Positions 32,431 through 41,668 of a DNA stretch of 64,000 bases are shown piece by piece. The notes under the pieces were generated by a model. It saw only the letters and a list, made by a program, of their open reading frames with translations, searched no databases and was not told the DNA's origin. Positions within the stretch are counted from its first letter, which is position 1. Every line of letters begins with the position of its first letter. This DNA comes from Tumidithrix helvetica (GTDB taxonomy: Bacteria; Cyanobacteriota; Cyanobacteriia; Pseudanabaenales; Pseudanabaenaceae). The stretch spans positions 1-64,000 of the forward strand of contig NZ_CBDDRA010000016.1 in the NCBI RefSeq assembly GCF_965232925.1, given 5' to 3'. A program made the translations under genes and the position numbers.

Positions 32431-33540
32431 CTATAGGGCAATGCGATCGTCAAACACAAAGCATTCTCCTTGCCACAGACTCTCGTTCGGGGGAACTTCT
32501 TCCAAATATTTGAGGATGCCGCCTTTGAGGTGATACACCTCTGAAAAACCCTGCGCCAACATATAAGCGCTTGCCTTCTCACAGCGAATTCCTCCCGTAC
32601 AGAACATGGCGATTTTTTGATGCTGGTTGGGATTGAGATGCTCGTCCACATACTTTGGAAATTCGCCAAAGGTTTCTAAGTTCGGATCGATCGCACCGCA
32701 AAAAGTCCCAAACTCGACTTCATAAATATTGCGCGTGTCAATCACCATCACGGTAGGGTCAGAAATCAGCGCATTCCAATCCTTAGGTTCCACATAAATT
32801 CCAACCTCACGGGTCGGATCGATCTCAGGGATGCCCATCTTGACCAGTTCTTTTTTTAATCTCACGCGAATCTTTTGAAAAGGCATGACCTTGCAGTAAG
32901 ACTCTTTATGATCGAGGCTTTGGAGGCGGATATCCGATCGCAGATAGCTCAGTAAAGCATCCATTCCCGCACGACTGCCCGCGATCGTGGCGTTAATTCC
33001 CTCCTGTGCTAAGAGAATTGACCCTTTAAGCCCGTGGCTATGGCAAAAAGACTTGAGCGAGGAACGCATGGCTTGATAGTCGGATAGGTCGGTAAAATGA
33101 TAAAAAGTTGCCACCACAAATTGCTCGGACTTTTCTAGAGACTTCTCCATGAGATAGTTTGCTATTTTCTGTCCTTTGCTAGAGTCTTGCCATTCCTTCA
33201 CAATGGTAAATCCCCTGCTCTTAAAAAATGCCCTTGCCGAACCAGTCACCGAAGTAAATAGACGCTCGATGCTTAATTCTATAGCTTTTGCCTCGATCGC
33301 CCGATAGAGACGAATGCCAACACCGCAGCGCTGAAAATCTTTGTGACAGTAAAAGCGATCGATCTGTCCGCTCGTTTCAAGTTCGCCTAAACCAATAATT
33401 TCCCCTTCTGCTTCAGCGATATAAATAAATTGACTGGAATTCTCTATTGCGAGGTCATGGCAGTTGGCGTTGGCATGAATGTCATGCCACAACTGCGTTA
33501 CGAGATCTCGATCTTGGGGTTGAAATAATCGAATGTTCAT
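32431..33540 (-). CDS. GNAT acetyltransferase fused to tRNA uridine hydroxylase TrhO
   Basis: Residues 1-135 form a GNAT acetyltransferase (MNIRLFQPQDRDLVTQLW, with the acetyl-CoA loop QRCGVGIRLY and GSARAFFKSRGF). Residues from about 140 to the end are a TrhO/UPF0176 protein (VVATFYHFTDLSDY, ILLAQEGINATIAG). Its rhodanese active site is CTGGIRCEKAS. TrhO makes 5-hydroxyuridine at tRNA position 34 in bacteria. The TrhO part ends right after FVFDDRIAL, so the usual short C-terminal tail is missing. I use ATG 33540; an upstream TTG at 33558 would add six residues. Neither start has a clear ribosome-binding site. Confidence 0.88.
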   Translation of the reverse strand: MNIRLFQPQDRDLVTQLWHDIHANANCHDLAIENSSQFIYIAEAEGEIIGLGELETSGQIDRFYCHKDFQRCGVGIRLYRAIEAKAIELSIERLFTSVTGSARAFFKSRGFTIVKEWQDSSKGQKIANYLMEKSLEKSEQFVVATFYHFTDLSDYQAMRSSLKSFCHSHGLKGSILLAQEGINATIAGSRAGMDALLSYLRSDIRLQSLDHKESYCKVMPFQKIRVRLKKELVKMGIPEIDPTREVGIYVEPKDWNALISDPTVMVIDTRNIYEVEFGTFCGAIDPNLETFGEFPKYVDEHLNPNQHQKIAMFCTGGIRCEKASAYMLAQGFSEVYHLKGGILKYLEEVPPNESLWQGECFVFDDRIAL

Positions 33541-33582
33541 GGATAGCGGGGACTTCAAAATACAGACTGTTTATGCATAGAT

Positions 33583-34032
33583 TTATTGGCGATCGCTGGC
33601 GATCTGCCGAAGCAAATTTCTAGAAAAACAAAACTCCAAACAGGCTTGAGCTACTGCAAACCAGAATATACTTTCTGCAAGTACCAGACCAGATGCCCAA
33701 AGCATTTGCGTTAAATCTTGACTGTTGAGTAGCATTTCTACCTGCCCCAAACCTCTGACAAGGGCAAACGCTAGCAAGGTTCCAGTTTTTAGGTGCGGAT
33801 TGGTTTCATCGCGAACGGCATAACGGTAGGTAGCCCCAAATAGAAATCCACTGATTGCCGCGATCGCAAGACTCCCTAAGAATGGCAGTAAGGTTTCGTG
33901 GGCATTTCCCCCCATGCCTAACCAAAACTGGCTGACTATTTTCGCGATCGTTGCCGCAAGACTAACTGCAATTGCTGCAATAATTCCTGCCTTGGCTGAC
34001 TCGATCCGTTCTATAGCTTCTTGCATGAGCAA
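33583..34032 (-). CDS. Four-helix membrane protein of unknown function
   Basis: The 149-residue protein has about four predicted membrane segments (AGIIAAIAVSLAATIAKIV, LLPFLGSLAIAAISGFLFG, LLAFALVRGLGQ, LVLAESIFWFAVAQACLEF). TTG 34032 has AAGGAG at 6 nt; an ATG lies two codons downstream. Similar unnamed proteins are common in cyanobacteria. It lies between TrhO and the beta carbonic anhydrase on the same strand, and no function can be given. Confidence 0.75.
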   Translation of the reverse strand: MLMQEAIERIESAKAGIIAAIAVSLAATIAKIVSQFWLGMGGNAHETLLPFLGSLAIAAISGFLFGATYRYAVRDETNPHLKTGTLLAFALVRGLGQVEMLLNSQDLTQMLWASGLVLAESIFWFAVAQACLEFCFSRNLLRQIASDRQ

Positions 34033-34077
34033 ATCAATCTCCTTCCATTCGTAATATCATAATTCAAACCGACTGCG

Positions 34078-34785
34078 TTACAAATTGACAGAATCGTACT
34101 CTATACTGAGCTTTTCTGGACTCCCCAAGTTTACCCCATAGGATGGTTCGGGTAGCTCGTCTAAGATCTGATGTTGCGGTGGAACGTAGGAATGACTGAC
34201 GGAATCATAGGCTAGGACTTCGCCCGTTTCTAAATTGTAGACCCAGCCGTAAATATTTAACCTGCCTTGAAAAAGGCGCGATCGCACGATTGGATAGGTC
34301 TTTAGATTGTCGATCTGAGTCAGTACGTTTTCAGCGCTGGTAATTTCTAGTAATTCTTTGTCTGGGAAGTTCGTGTAATTTTCTTTAACTAATCGCCGCG
34401 TTCCTTCCGCTAGTTTTAGCCAATCATACACAATCGGCATCTCTTCGCGCAGGTGTTCGAGTTGTAATAAGCCCTTCATCGCACCGCAGTGCGTATGTCC
34501 GCAAACGATGATTTGCTCGATCTCCAGCGACTGAATGGCATACTCGATCGTCGCGCCTTCGCCGCAAAGCGTTCCATAGGGTGGAATAATGTTGCCTGCA
34601 TTGCGCATAATAAATAATTCACCAACGTCAGCTTGGGTCAATAGGTTGGGATCGATCCGCGAGTCCGAACAGGTAATAAATAAAACTCTGGGCTTTTGCC
34701 CCATGCCCAGCAGTTGAAATAATTCTAAATGGGAAGGAAAATGATTATCTTTAAAATCTCGTAAACCTCTGATTAGCTTTCTCAT
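34078..34785 (-). CDS. Beta-class carbonic anhydrase
   Basis: The enzyme interconverts CO2 and bicarbonate. The 235-residue protein has the zinc ligands and dyad of beta carbonic anhydrases in CSDSRIDP (about residue 39-46) and HTHCGAM (about 97-103). It also has MRNAGNIIPPYG, characteristic of the plant/cyanobacterial branch that includes carboxysomal CcaA. It is shorter than carboxysomal CcaA (about 270 residues) and lacks the long C-terminal extension, so carboxysome location is uncertain. An alpha-class enzyme is encoded at the end of the window. Confidence 0.94.
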   Translation of the reverse strand: MRKLIRGLRDFKDNHFPSHLELFQLLGMGQKPRVLFITCSDSRIDPNLLTQADVGELFIMRNAGNIIPPYGTLCGEGATIEYAIQSLEIEQIIVCGHTHCGAMKGLLQLEHLREEMPIVYDWLKLAEGTRRLVKENYTNFPDKELLEITSAENVLTQIDNLKTYPIVRSRLFQGRLNIYGWVYNLETGEVLAYDSVSHSYVPPQHQILDELPEPSYGVNLGSPEKLSIEYDSVNL

Positions 34786-34901
34786 AGGTGTCCAACGCTA
34801 CATTCTGTAAACAGAGTTATTCTAGTTTTGGCGAAGTAAGCAAGTTGTGTCGAACAAACTAAACTTAACAATTGTAAAACGGCTGCCCTTGCAGCATCCG
34901 T

Positions 34902-36299
34902 TTAAATCGAAGCAATTAGAGGCTTGGTGGCGTTGATGTAAAGGAAGCGATCGCGTGTTTGCGGATGACTGACCATAAAGCCTACCTGAGCGATCGCGGC
35001 TAAAAGTTCGGGTGTTTTCTCTGCCCAGTGACTTTGGGGTTCGGCAATCAGTAGACTGCCTCCACCCTTGAGCGTGCGATATGCCTCTTTGAGATAGTCT
35101 GCATAGTTTAGCCCCATAAGCGAGAGAGAAAATACAGCGACATCGAGGGTTTTGTCGTCGAGAGGTGTATGGGTGATGTCACAGGCGATAACTTTATCGT
35201 TAATGGCGATGTGATCGAAAGAGCGAACGATATTGGGGAGCAGGTCGGCTAGTTTGGCTTCACCACATCCAAAATCACCAATCACCAGATCGGGATGATT
35301 TCGCAGACTCTCGGCAATTTTTTCATAGGGAACTTCTGTCCAAGTTTGACGGGCTTCGCGATAGAGGGTGTGGTATTGATACCATTCTTCGGGGTTTTGG
35401 GTGAGGCGATCGTGGGTGGTTTTGCTGTAGGCATTGTTAAAGCGGTTATTCATAGCGGAGAGGTCACCAAAGCGGCGTTGTAGGATTTTAGCGATCGCTT
35501 CGGGTAAAGGTACGCGCAATTCTTCGCGATCGATTTCAAAAACTTCACCACGCTCAAGGCGATCGATCCATCCTTGCAGAGCTTCACCTGCTTTTTGCAG
35601 CACCACTTTTTCAGATGCGAGTTCGCCTTTGGGAATCACACCATCAAGGGCAGTATCGGCAAGGGACTTCTTCCATTGGATGCGATTCCATCGGTACTGA
35701 CGATCCCACGACCATACATCATTGTTGTGAGCGAGGACAACTTGGGGAATTACCACTTCTACTTTTTCAAATTTCGAGCCTTGGCGATAGAGTCGCCCGA
35801 CTAGTTGCTCGTATTCGGCATGAGTCCAAGGTAGGCTAGCGATAATCATGCGATCGCAAACGTACTGCAATCCATTTACCCCTGTACCGATGGGAGCCGT
35901 ACCGATCAGAACATCGATTTCCCTGTCGATAAACTTTTGTAAGGATGATTCGCGCTGATGGGTATCTTCGATTCCCGTGAATAAGCCCACTGTATAGCCT
36001 GCCGCAGCGATCGCTTTACGGAGAGGTTCGACCATGCCATCGACATAGTGGGTATAGATGAGGGTTCCTGTTTTGAGATGGCTGATGATACTGTCGATTT
36101 TGGCTTCTAGCAAGACTTGCTCGACGGCTAGGGGACTGACTTTAATTGCCTGCACTAAATCAGGTCGCAGATTTTCGCCTGAGATTTCGGGGAAGATTTC
36201 GGCGATCGCGATCTTGTAATTGGGGCGGTAGCGAATGCCATACAGCATCAGTTTTTCCTGCATAGCGAGGGCATTGGCGATCGTACTGAAGGTTTTCAA
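34902..36299 (-). pseudogene. SNF2-type helicase/methyltransferase, 5' truncated
   Basis: The 465 residues start inside a larger protein. The first 70 residues continue a SNF2 linker (AIANALAMQEKLMLYGIRYR-like), without the DEAD/SNF2 ATPase domain. Helicase motifs V and VI follow: VLIGTAPIGTGVNGLQ and QLVGRLYRQGS. A long linker leads to an Rrp8-like SAM methyltransferase (IGDFGCGEAKLADLL, DVAVFSLSLMGLNY). The frame opens just after a TGA, with TTG as the only start and no ribosome-binding site. The break coincides with the edge of the RecQ/DprA module. SNF2-methyltransferase fusions occur in phage-defence loci, so an old defence gene was probably cut. Confidence 0.8.
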
Positions 36300-36361
36300 A
36301 TTATGTCATCAGGTACTATTCAAAGCAAAAATAATACATCTTTTGCTCGCTCATCTAATTT

Positions 36362-37819
36362 CTAAGAGTTTTCAATTTTATTCCCAACAAACTCTAGTAT
36401 TGAGAGTTGATTCACAGAATAAGAATATTTTCCACTTTTATCTTTTTGCAATTTCTTTTCAGAGACAGCTCGTTTTAGATATTCTTTTAATTGTCCTTCC
36501 TTTAAATCATTAGAAAAGTTGGAATTTACATCGTCAAGAATAGCGGTCAATGTTTTGGGTTGCTCCAGATATTTGGGAATTACCTGCAAGAAAAATTCAT
36601 AAAAGCTTGTAGGTGTATTAATTCCTTTTATTTCTAAGACTAATTTTTCTTTTGAGCTATAAAGGCTATGATCAACTTCTAATATATCAACCTTATGACT
36701 ACAGTTGAATTCTGATAAGTCTGATTCTATCTCATTACCGATATGATCTAGCTCTTGATTATCTGAAACTAGGTAAGCGTTATCTAAATTTAGGAATGGA
36801 GATTCGCTTTGTCCATTTTTATCAAAGGAATCCTTAACAAATGCTGACTGTGAAGTGATACTGTCAGAAATATCAGGCAATAAATCACAAAGTAATTTTT
36901 TTAAGTTTGGTTTCCAAGGTGACTCAGGGAAGCGATTAGCACCTCTTTCCAATAATTTAATATTACCCTCTGACAAACTGCCTTCCATTTTTACAAATAC
37001 TGGAATTGATGTATATTTTTTTAAAACTTCTGTAGCTCCTTCCCAAGTTCCACCTTTATTAAAATCAGAACATATAACAAGCCCAAAGTCTGCAAGAGAA
37101 TAAATATATTTATTCCTACCCATTGCATTGCCTACATTAAATCTTGCATCAGGATCATAACTTGAGATTAGAGTTAACCTTTCAGATTCTAGCCCTTCAC
37201 GATATTTAGTCGAAACTGCTTCTTTTGAGAGGCTATCAGCCATTATTCCTATTACTGAACCACCTATATCTAATGCAGAAAGCATTGCTTCACGATCTAC
37301 TCCTCTTGCTGCACCAGATATAACTTGTATCCCTGATTCAACACAAGATTGCGATACTCTTCTCGTATACTCAAGCCCTTCTTCGTCTACATTTCGCGAA
37401 CCAACAACTGCAAGCCCTCCAAGAGAAAGGATAGAACAATTACCAACTCCATAAAGAATCGGTGGTGACATATGACGTAAATGCTTTCTAAATTTTTCAG
37501 GATAGTTCTTGTCAGCGCGACTAAGAATCCATATACCTTGACTTTTCCATTTTTCCAATGCAAGAGCCATAGTTACACCGCGCTTTAAAAGGTTCTTAAT
37601 CCTCTCTGTACTAATATTTAATAGTTCATTCCATTTGAGTTCCGTATTTTCATCTAGTAGATGAGATGGACGCATTTGCTGACCTTTTAGCCAATCTGCT
37701 ACATAATTATATTCTGATATATTTAGCGGCTTAATTTCAGAATCGCGTGACTGTCCAAAACTAGCACATAGTAATAAAATAGCTTGTGTATCTGAAGATA
37801 TTGTAAAGTCTGGCATCAT
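36362..37819 (-). CDS. DprA/SMF-like DNA-processing protein
   Basis: The 485-residue protein has an N-terminal DprA-type helical region (KNLLKRGVTMALALEKW, YPEKFRKHLRHMSPPILYG). The Rossmann-fold DprA domain follows (LAVVGSRNVDEEGLEY, VISGAARGVDREAM, SADF-type NVGNAMGRNKYIYSLADF). A long variable region and a C-terminal winged-helix-like domain (ILDDVNSNFSNDLKEGQLKEYL) complete it. It is longer than transformation DprA (about 370 residues). It follows the RecQ-like gene by 20 nt, so the pair forms an operon. AT-rich codons and almost no HIP1 sites suggest recent transfer. Confidence 0.85.
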   Translation of the reverse strand: MMPDFTISSDTQAILLLCASFGQSRDSEIKPLNISEYNYVADWLKGQQMRPSHLLDENTELKWNELLNISTERIKNLLKRGVTMALALEKWKSQGIWILSRADKNYPEKFRKHLRHMSPPILYGVGNCSILSLGGLAVVGSRNVDEEGLEYTRRVSQSCVESGIQVISGAARGVDREAMLSALDIGGSVIGIMADSLSKEAVSTKYREGLESERLTLISSYDPDARFNVGNAMGRNKYIYSLADFGLVICSDFNKGGTWEGATEVLKKYTSIPVFVKMEGSLSEGNIKLLERGANRFPESPWKPNLKKLLCDLLPDISDSITSQSAFVKDSFDKNGQSESPFLNLDNAYLVSDNQELDHIGNEIESDLSEFNCSHKVDILEVDHSLYSSKEKLVLEIKGINTPTSFYEFFLQVIPKYLEQPKTLTAILDDVNSNFSNDLKEGQLKEYLKRAVSEKKLQKDKSGKYSYSVNQLSILEFVGNKIENS

Positions 37820-37839
37820 TTTTATTTATATCTCCTGTT

Positions 37840-40131
37840 TTAATTTTCCGTACTCAGAGATGTAACTGAAAGAGCTACAGGGAAAACAGAACCACATCCC
37901 AAGCGTTTTAGTAAAGCAGCAGTAATTGTAAATGTCCATCGTGAATCTACCATATCATCCACTAAAAACAGCGCATCATTTTTAATCAATGACTGATTTA
38001 TAGCAAAAGCTCCATCTAGGTTATGTGCTTGTTGATAGCTATTACTCATCTGTTTTTGTGGGTGTCTGGAATGAGTCTTTTGAACACAATCAATAAACGG
38101 CAAGCCTAGTTTTGCCGCTAATCTAAGTGTAAATTCAGGTACAAGTGTAGGATGGTTCAGTGATGGTACACACGTAATCCAAGTCGGAAACGGATCAGGT
38201 CTCCAACGTTGAATCATATCAACTGTAGCATCTACAAGAGCATCATCAAAGTGATTATTTTGATATTTGCCTATTCTAACAAGATCGCCCCATCCAGCAT
38301 CACCCCAAATTGCCAGCGCACGACCTTGTTCAGCTTGCCAATTCCTTGGTAAATCACCTGTAAACTTATAAATGGGCATTGACCTTGGTGGTATCCGCTT
38401 TCGTGGCTCAATAATCTGCTCTGATCGCTGAAGAAATTGAACAGCACGATTGGCAGTTGATTGAGAATAAGTCTCAGGAAATAAAGGTGTGCCAATACAA
38501 ACCGCACAACGACCACATAGAGAAGCATGAGGATCATCCAATTCTTTTGCCAGAAACATCATTAAGCAGTCGCGATCGCTCTGCATATATTTCAGCATTT
38601 GCTCTTGTTCTATTTTCCGAATTGTTGTCAGCCTTTCAATTTTTGCAGTGTCTACTTGATAGCGAATAGCAGTTGCCTTCCATCTATGCTCCTGCTTTAT
38701 TATGGGAGATGGAGACAAAATGGACAAAAGTTTTATGACCTTATCAATTTGTCCTTTAGAAAGATTAATTTCTCTCTCCAAATCAAATTTAGAAAGTCCA
38801 TTAATCGAATTTCTTAAAGCTCTTAAAACAATTTCGGTATGACCTTCGGGGGGAAACGCAGCTTCAATAAAATAATCTGTAATTTTCTGGTCTTCCTGTC
38901 CACTAAGCAAAATACCATAGGCTTTAGATATTCCTCTTCCCGCTCTCCCGACCTGTTGATAATAATGAACAATTGAACTGGGGCGTTGATAATGAACTAC
39001 AAAGCCTAAATCAGGTTTGTCAAAACCCATACCCAGAGCATTAGTGGCAACTAGGGCTGTTAATTCATTATTAAGTAGTTGCTCTTCCAGTTGTTGTCTA
39101 ATCTCCGTATTTAACTTGCCATGATAGGCAACAGCATTTATCCCTTCTGCTCTAAGCCAATCAGAAACTACTTCCGCATCCTTAATTGTAAGAGTGTAAA
39201 TAATTCCATTGCCTGTAAATTTATTGATATTTTCAGATAGCCAAGCTAGTCTAGCAGCTTGATTAGGAAGCCATATATTTTGTAGATTTAGACTGTCTCT
39301 TGCTAGCATACCTCTAGAAATTCGCAAATTTTGACCTAGCTGAGATTTGATATCATCTATAACCCGATTATTTGCTGTTGCAGTCGTTGCAAGAATGGGA
39401 ATATTTTGTGGTAGTGCTTGTAAAATACGAACAATTCTTTGATAGTCGGGACGAAAATCGTGTCCCCAATCAGAAATGCAATGAGCCTCATCAACTACAA
39501 AAAGTCCAACCCTGTTAGAAATATGTCGTAAAACGTTATTTAAAAAATCATCATTTGCTAACCTTTCAGGAGAAATTAGTAGTACATCCACTTGATTGTC
39601 TAATAGTCGTTTTTGGATGTTACCCCAGTCATTTTGAGTTGCAGTATTAATTGCATCAGCTTTAACTCCAATTTTCTCCGCAGATTCAATCTGGTTTCGC
39701 ATCAAAGCTAAAAGTGGTGAAATAAGTAAAGTACACCCACGCCCCTGCAATCTGAGTAGTAAAGTTGTAAGAAAGTAAACCATACTTTTCCCCCAACCTG
39801 TCCTCTGAACAACTAGTTGTCTAGATTTTCCTCTAACTAGTCCTTCGATTGCTTCCCATTGATCATCTTGAAATTCGGCGTTGTTTTTGCCAGTAGCTAG
39901 TCGGAGAGGTTGTAATGCTACTTTTTTTAGTTCTTCAGAAGATAATTCTGATATAGGACGTAGACTGCCAAGCCATTCCGTCTTAAATATCTGATTCTCT
40001 TCGCCTGTATCGAATCTCTTTACAAGTATCGACTGACCATCACTATTGTATCCTGTGATTTTTACTAATGTTCCTCTCTGCGTTACATAACCAGAATTTA
40101 GAGGAAACTTATCTTGGATTATCTGAGACAT
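37840..40131 (-). CDS. RecQ-like helicase fused to a phosphoribosyltransferase domain
   Basis: The 763-residue protein has a short N-terminal beta region (about 1-70) and a RecQ-family helicase core. Visible motifs are the Walker A-like VQRTGWGKS, DEAH in VVDEAHCISDWGHDFRPDY, TTATANNRV, and motif VI QQVGRAGRG. The Cys-rich zinc segment SLCGRCAVC follows. From about residue 600 a ComF-like phosphoribosyltransferase domain ends with LFLVDDMVDSRWT, the PRPP loop, in which the usual T-G-x-T is changed. It is encoded 20 nt before the DprA-like gene. Such RecQ-PRTase/DprA pairs have the look of a mobile DNA-processing or anti-phage module; that role is inference. Confidence 0.87.
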   Translation of the reverse strand: MSQIIQDKFPLNSGYVTQRGTLVKITGYNSDGQSILVKRFDTGEENQIFKTEWLGSLRPISELSSEELKKVALQPLRLATGKNNAEFQDDQWEAIEGLVRGKSRQLVVQRTGWGKSMVYFLTTLLLRLQGRGCTLLISPLLALMRNQIESAEKIGVKADAINTATQNDWGNIQKRLLDNQVDVLLISPERLANDDFLNNVLRHISNRVGLFVVDEAHCISDWGHDFRPDYQRIVRILQALPQNIPILATTATANNRVIDDIKSQLGQNLRISRGMLARDSLNLQNIWLPNQAARLAWLSENINKFTGNGIIYTLTIKDAEVVSDWLRAEGINAVAYHGKLNTEIRQQLEEQLLNNELTALVATNALGMGFDKPDLGFVVHYQRPSSIVHYYQQVGRAGRGISKAYGILLSGQEDQKITDYFIEAAFPPEGHTEIVLRALRNSINGLSKFDLEREINLSKGQIDKVIKLLSILSPSPIIKQEHRWKATAIRYQVDTAKIERLTTIRKIEQEQMLKYMQSDRDCLMMFLAKELDDPHASLCGRCAVCIGTPLFPETYSQSTANRAVQFLQRSEQIIEPRKRIPPRSMPIYKFTGDLPRNWQAEQGRALAIWGDAGWGDLVRIGKYQNNHFDDALVDATVDMIQRWRPDPFPTWITCVPSLNHPTLVPEFTLRLAAKLGLPFIDCVQKTHSRHPQKQMSNSYQQAHNLDGAFAINQSLIKNDALFLVDDMVDSRWTFTITAALLKRLGCGSVFPVALSVTSLSTEN

Positions 40132-40257
40132 GCGCTATATGTATTTTTCCTGATAATAGCTTAAAAATTGCTTGACTCTCAAATGGGCAGAGATAATCAT
40201 CAGCAGTCTTTGCCTGCCACGGTTACTACTAAATTATCGCTATTTGGTGTTGAGATT

Positions 40258-40521
40258 TAGGCGATTGGGTTTTGGTTTAGTGAGAGGCGATCGCTGTTTG
40301 ATTTGAGGGAATAGGCGATCGGGTTTTATGTGGTGATGAAGGGGCGATCATTGTTTGATGTTGGAGGAATAGGCGATCGGGTGTTGAGTGGCGAGGGTGC
40401 GATCGCTGTTTGATTTGAGGAAATAGGCGATTGGGTTTTATGGGTGGTGAGGGGCGATCGCGCTTTAGGTGTGGTGATAGGCGATCGGGATAGAGGTAGA
40501 GCGATAGGCGATCGCATTTGA
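40258..40521. repeat. HIP1-containing minisatellite array
   Basis: About five degenerate units of 50-58 nt follow one another. Each contains ATAGGCGATCGGG, then a G/T-rich stretch (TTTTATGTGGTGA-like), GGGGCGATCGC and TGTTTGATTTGAGGA. The units are too divergent, and too continuous, for a CRISPR array. The last part (40454-40515) matches the dispersed copies at 40936, 41280 and 41991. It lies between the RecQ/DprA module and small toxin-antitoxin genes. Confidence 0.8.
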
Positions 40522-40573
40522 GATATTACTGCAACAGTAACGATTTGCTACACTGAGAAAAATAGATACATTG

Positions 40574-40789
40574 ATGAGCATGTATTCCACAAATCAAAAC
40601 CAACAACTCCTAGAAGCGATCGCCAAGCTTAGCGAACAGCAGATCCAGATCGTCTTGCAATTTATTCAAACACTTCAAACTAAAAAGACTGCCAACCAAG
40701 CTTCTATTCCCTTCGATCCATTAGCAAACTTTGTCGGAGCCAACAATCACGGCAATCTTGCCCAACAAATTGAAGAAACACTTTCCTGA
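40574..40789 (+). CDS. Small antitoxin-like/DUF2281-like protein
   Basis: ATG 40574 opens a 71-residue protein starting MSMYSTNQNQQLLEAIAKLS and continuing EQQIQIVLQFIQTLQTKK, a helical segment resembling the N-terminus of small cyanobacterial antitoxin-type proteins. An Ala/Asn-rich tail follows. No toxin gene follows before the minus-strand gene at 41024. Function is unknown. Confidence 0.55.
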   Translation: MSMYSTNQNQQLLEAIAKLSEQQIQIVLQFIQTLQTKKTANQASIPFDPLANFVGANNHGNLAQQIEETLS

Positions 40790-40935
40790 CTGAGGATGCT
40801 CACTTTACTCAAGTCGGCTTAGGATTTCAACTTGAACCGACTTCCCTTTGATTTCTGACTGAAAGGATGCGGATTTTTTGTGCAGTAGCATCCATGCCAT
40901 AAATTTTGAATAACTACTTTTTGTTTATTTTACCT

Positions 40936-40995
40936 GCGATGCCCTTTAGGTGTGGTGCGAGGCGATCGGGTTGAGGTAGGGCAATAGGCGATCGC
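40936..40995. repeat. Dispersed copy B of the HIP1-type repeat unit
   Basis: This roughly 60-nt copy has CTTTAGGTGTGGTG, CGAGGCGATCGGG, TTGAGGTAGGGC and ATAGGCGATCGC, in the same order as 40454-40515. It lies 28 nt downstream of the stop of the minus-strand antitoxin-like gene. Confidence 0.75.
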
Positions 40996-41023
40996 TTTGC
41001 ATCGAACTAAAATGATGAGGTTT

Positions 41024-41224
41024 TTAGAGTAATTGAGCATAGATATCATCGTCGGTATTATCCCAAATAGCATCAAGAGATGTCTGACTCGCCTGAAGCC
41101 AAAACTCAGACTCGTAATCAGAAGAAAGCAAAGTCACCAATACTCTTGTTCCTTCTGGCAGTTCTGCATTTTCCAATAACTCAATTTTTCCTTTTTGAAC
41201 AGTAGCCCAAAGAGTTTTCAGCAT
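41024..41224 (-). CDS. Antitoxin-like protein (AF2212/DUF104-like)
   Basis: The 66-residue protein begins MLKTLWATVQKGKIELLENA and LPEGTRVLVTLL, the short beta-strand pattern of antitoxins paired with PIN toxins in cyanobacteria, and ends DDDIYAQLL. No toxin gene is adjacent downstream. A truncated relic of a close homologue lies at 41924-41989. Confidence 0.7.
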   Translation of the reverse strand: MLKTLWATVQKGKIELLENAELPEGTRVLVTLLSSDYESEFWLQASQTSLDAIWDNTDDDIYAQLL

Positions 41225-41279
41225 ATTCGTTGTTTGAACGTTACTAACTTGATTGTATTCCTTAATATGTAAGTTTGCC

Positions 41280-41340
41280 GATCGCGCTTTAGGTGTGGTG
41301 CGAGGCGATCGGTTTAGAGGTAGGGCGATAGGCGATCGCT
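41280..41340. repeat. Dispersed copy C of the HIP1-type repeat unit
   Basis: This copy runs GATCGCGCTTTAGGTGTGGTG, CGAGGCGATCGG, TTTAGAGGTAGGGC, GATAGGCGATCGC. It is the best match to the copy in the array and lies in the promoter side of both the minus-strand antitoxin gene and the plus-strand YefM/YoeB pair. Confidence 0.78.
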
Positions 41341-41461
41341 TAGACTATTGACATTGCTAACAAAGTTGCTAGATTATCCACACTGGTTCGGGCGATCGCG
41401 AAAACTTTTACGGGTATAATTGTGACAATGTAGCAAATCATCCTTGAATTGGCGGGCTGCT

Positions 41462-41668
41462 ATGACTAACGCACTACAATACATCTGTAATTCTGATGGA
41501 CAAACAGTTTCTGTCGTTGTCCCGATTGCTTTCTGGCAAGAAATAATGGCTGAAAGAGAAACTGCCTATCTACTCAACAGTCCGGCTATGAAAGCAAGGC
41601 TACTTGCAGCCAAAAATCGTCAGAATGGAATTCCTTTGGAAGAAGTCTGTGAAAAACTTGGAATTTGA
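41462..41668 (+). CDS. Phd/YefM-like antitoxin
   Basis: From ATG 41462 the protein has 68 residues (MTNALQYICNSDGQTVSVVV, PIAFWQEIMAERETAYLL, ending EEVCEKLGI). The pattern strand-strand-helix followed by a toxin-binding helix is that of Phd/YefM antitoxins. Its last 20 nt overlap the YoeB-like toxin gene. It probably represses its own operon. Confidence 0.8.
   Translation: MTNALQYICNSDGQTVSVVVPIAFWQEIMAERETAYLLNSPAMKARLLAAKNRQNGIPLEEVCEKLGI

Noticed and set aside
40258..40521. Possible CRISPR array
   Set aside because: The units are continuous and degenerate, with no unique spacers of constant length and no cas genes nearby.
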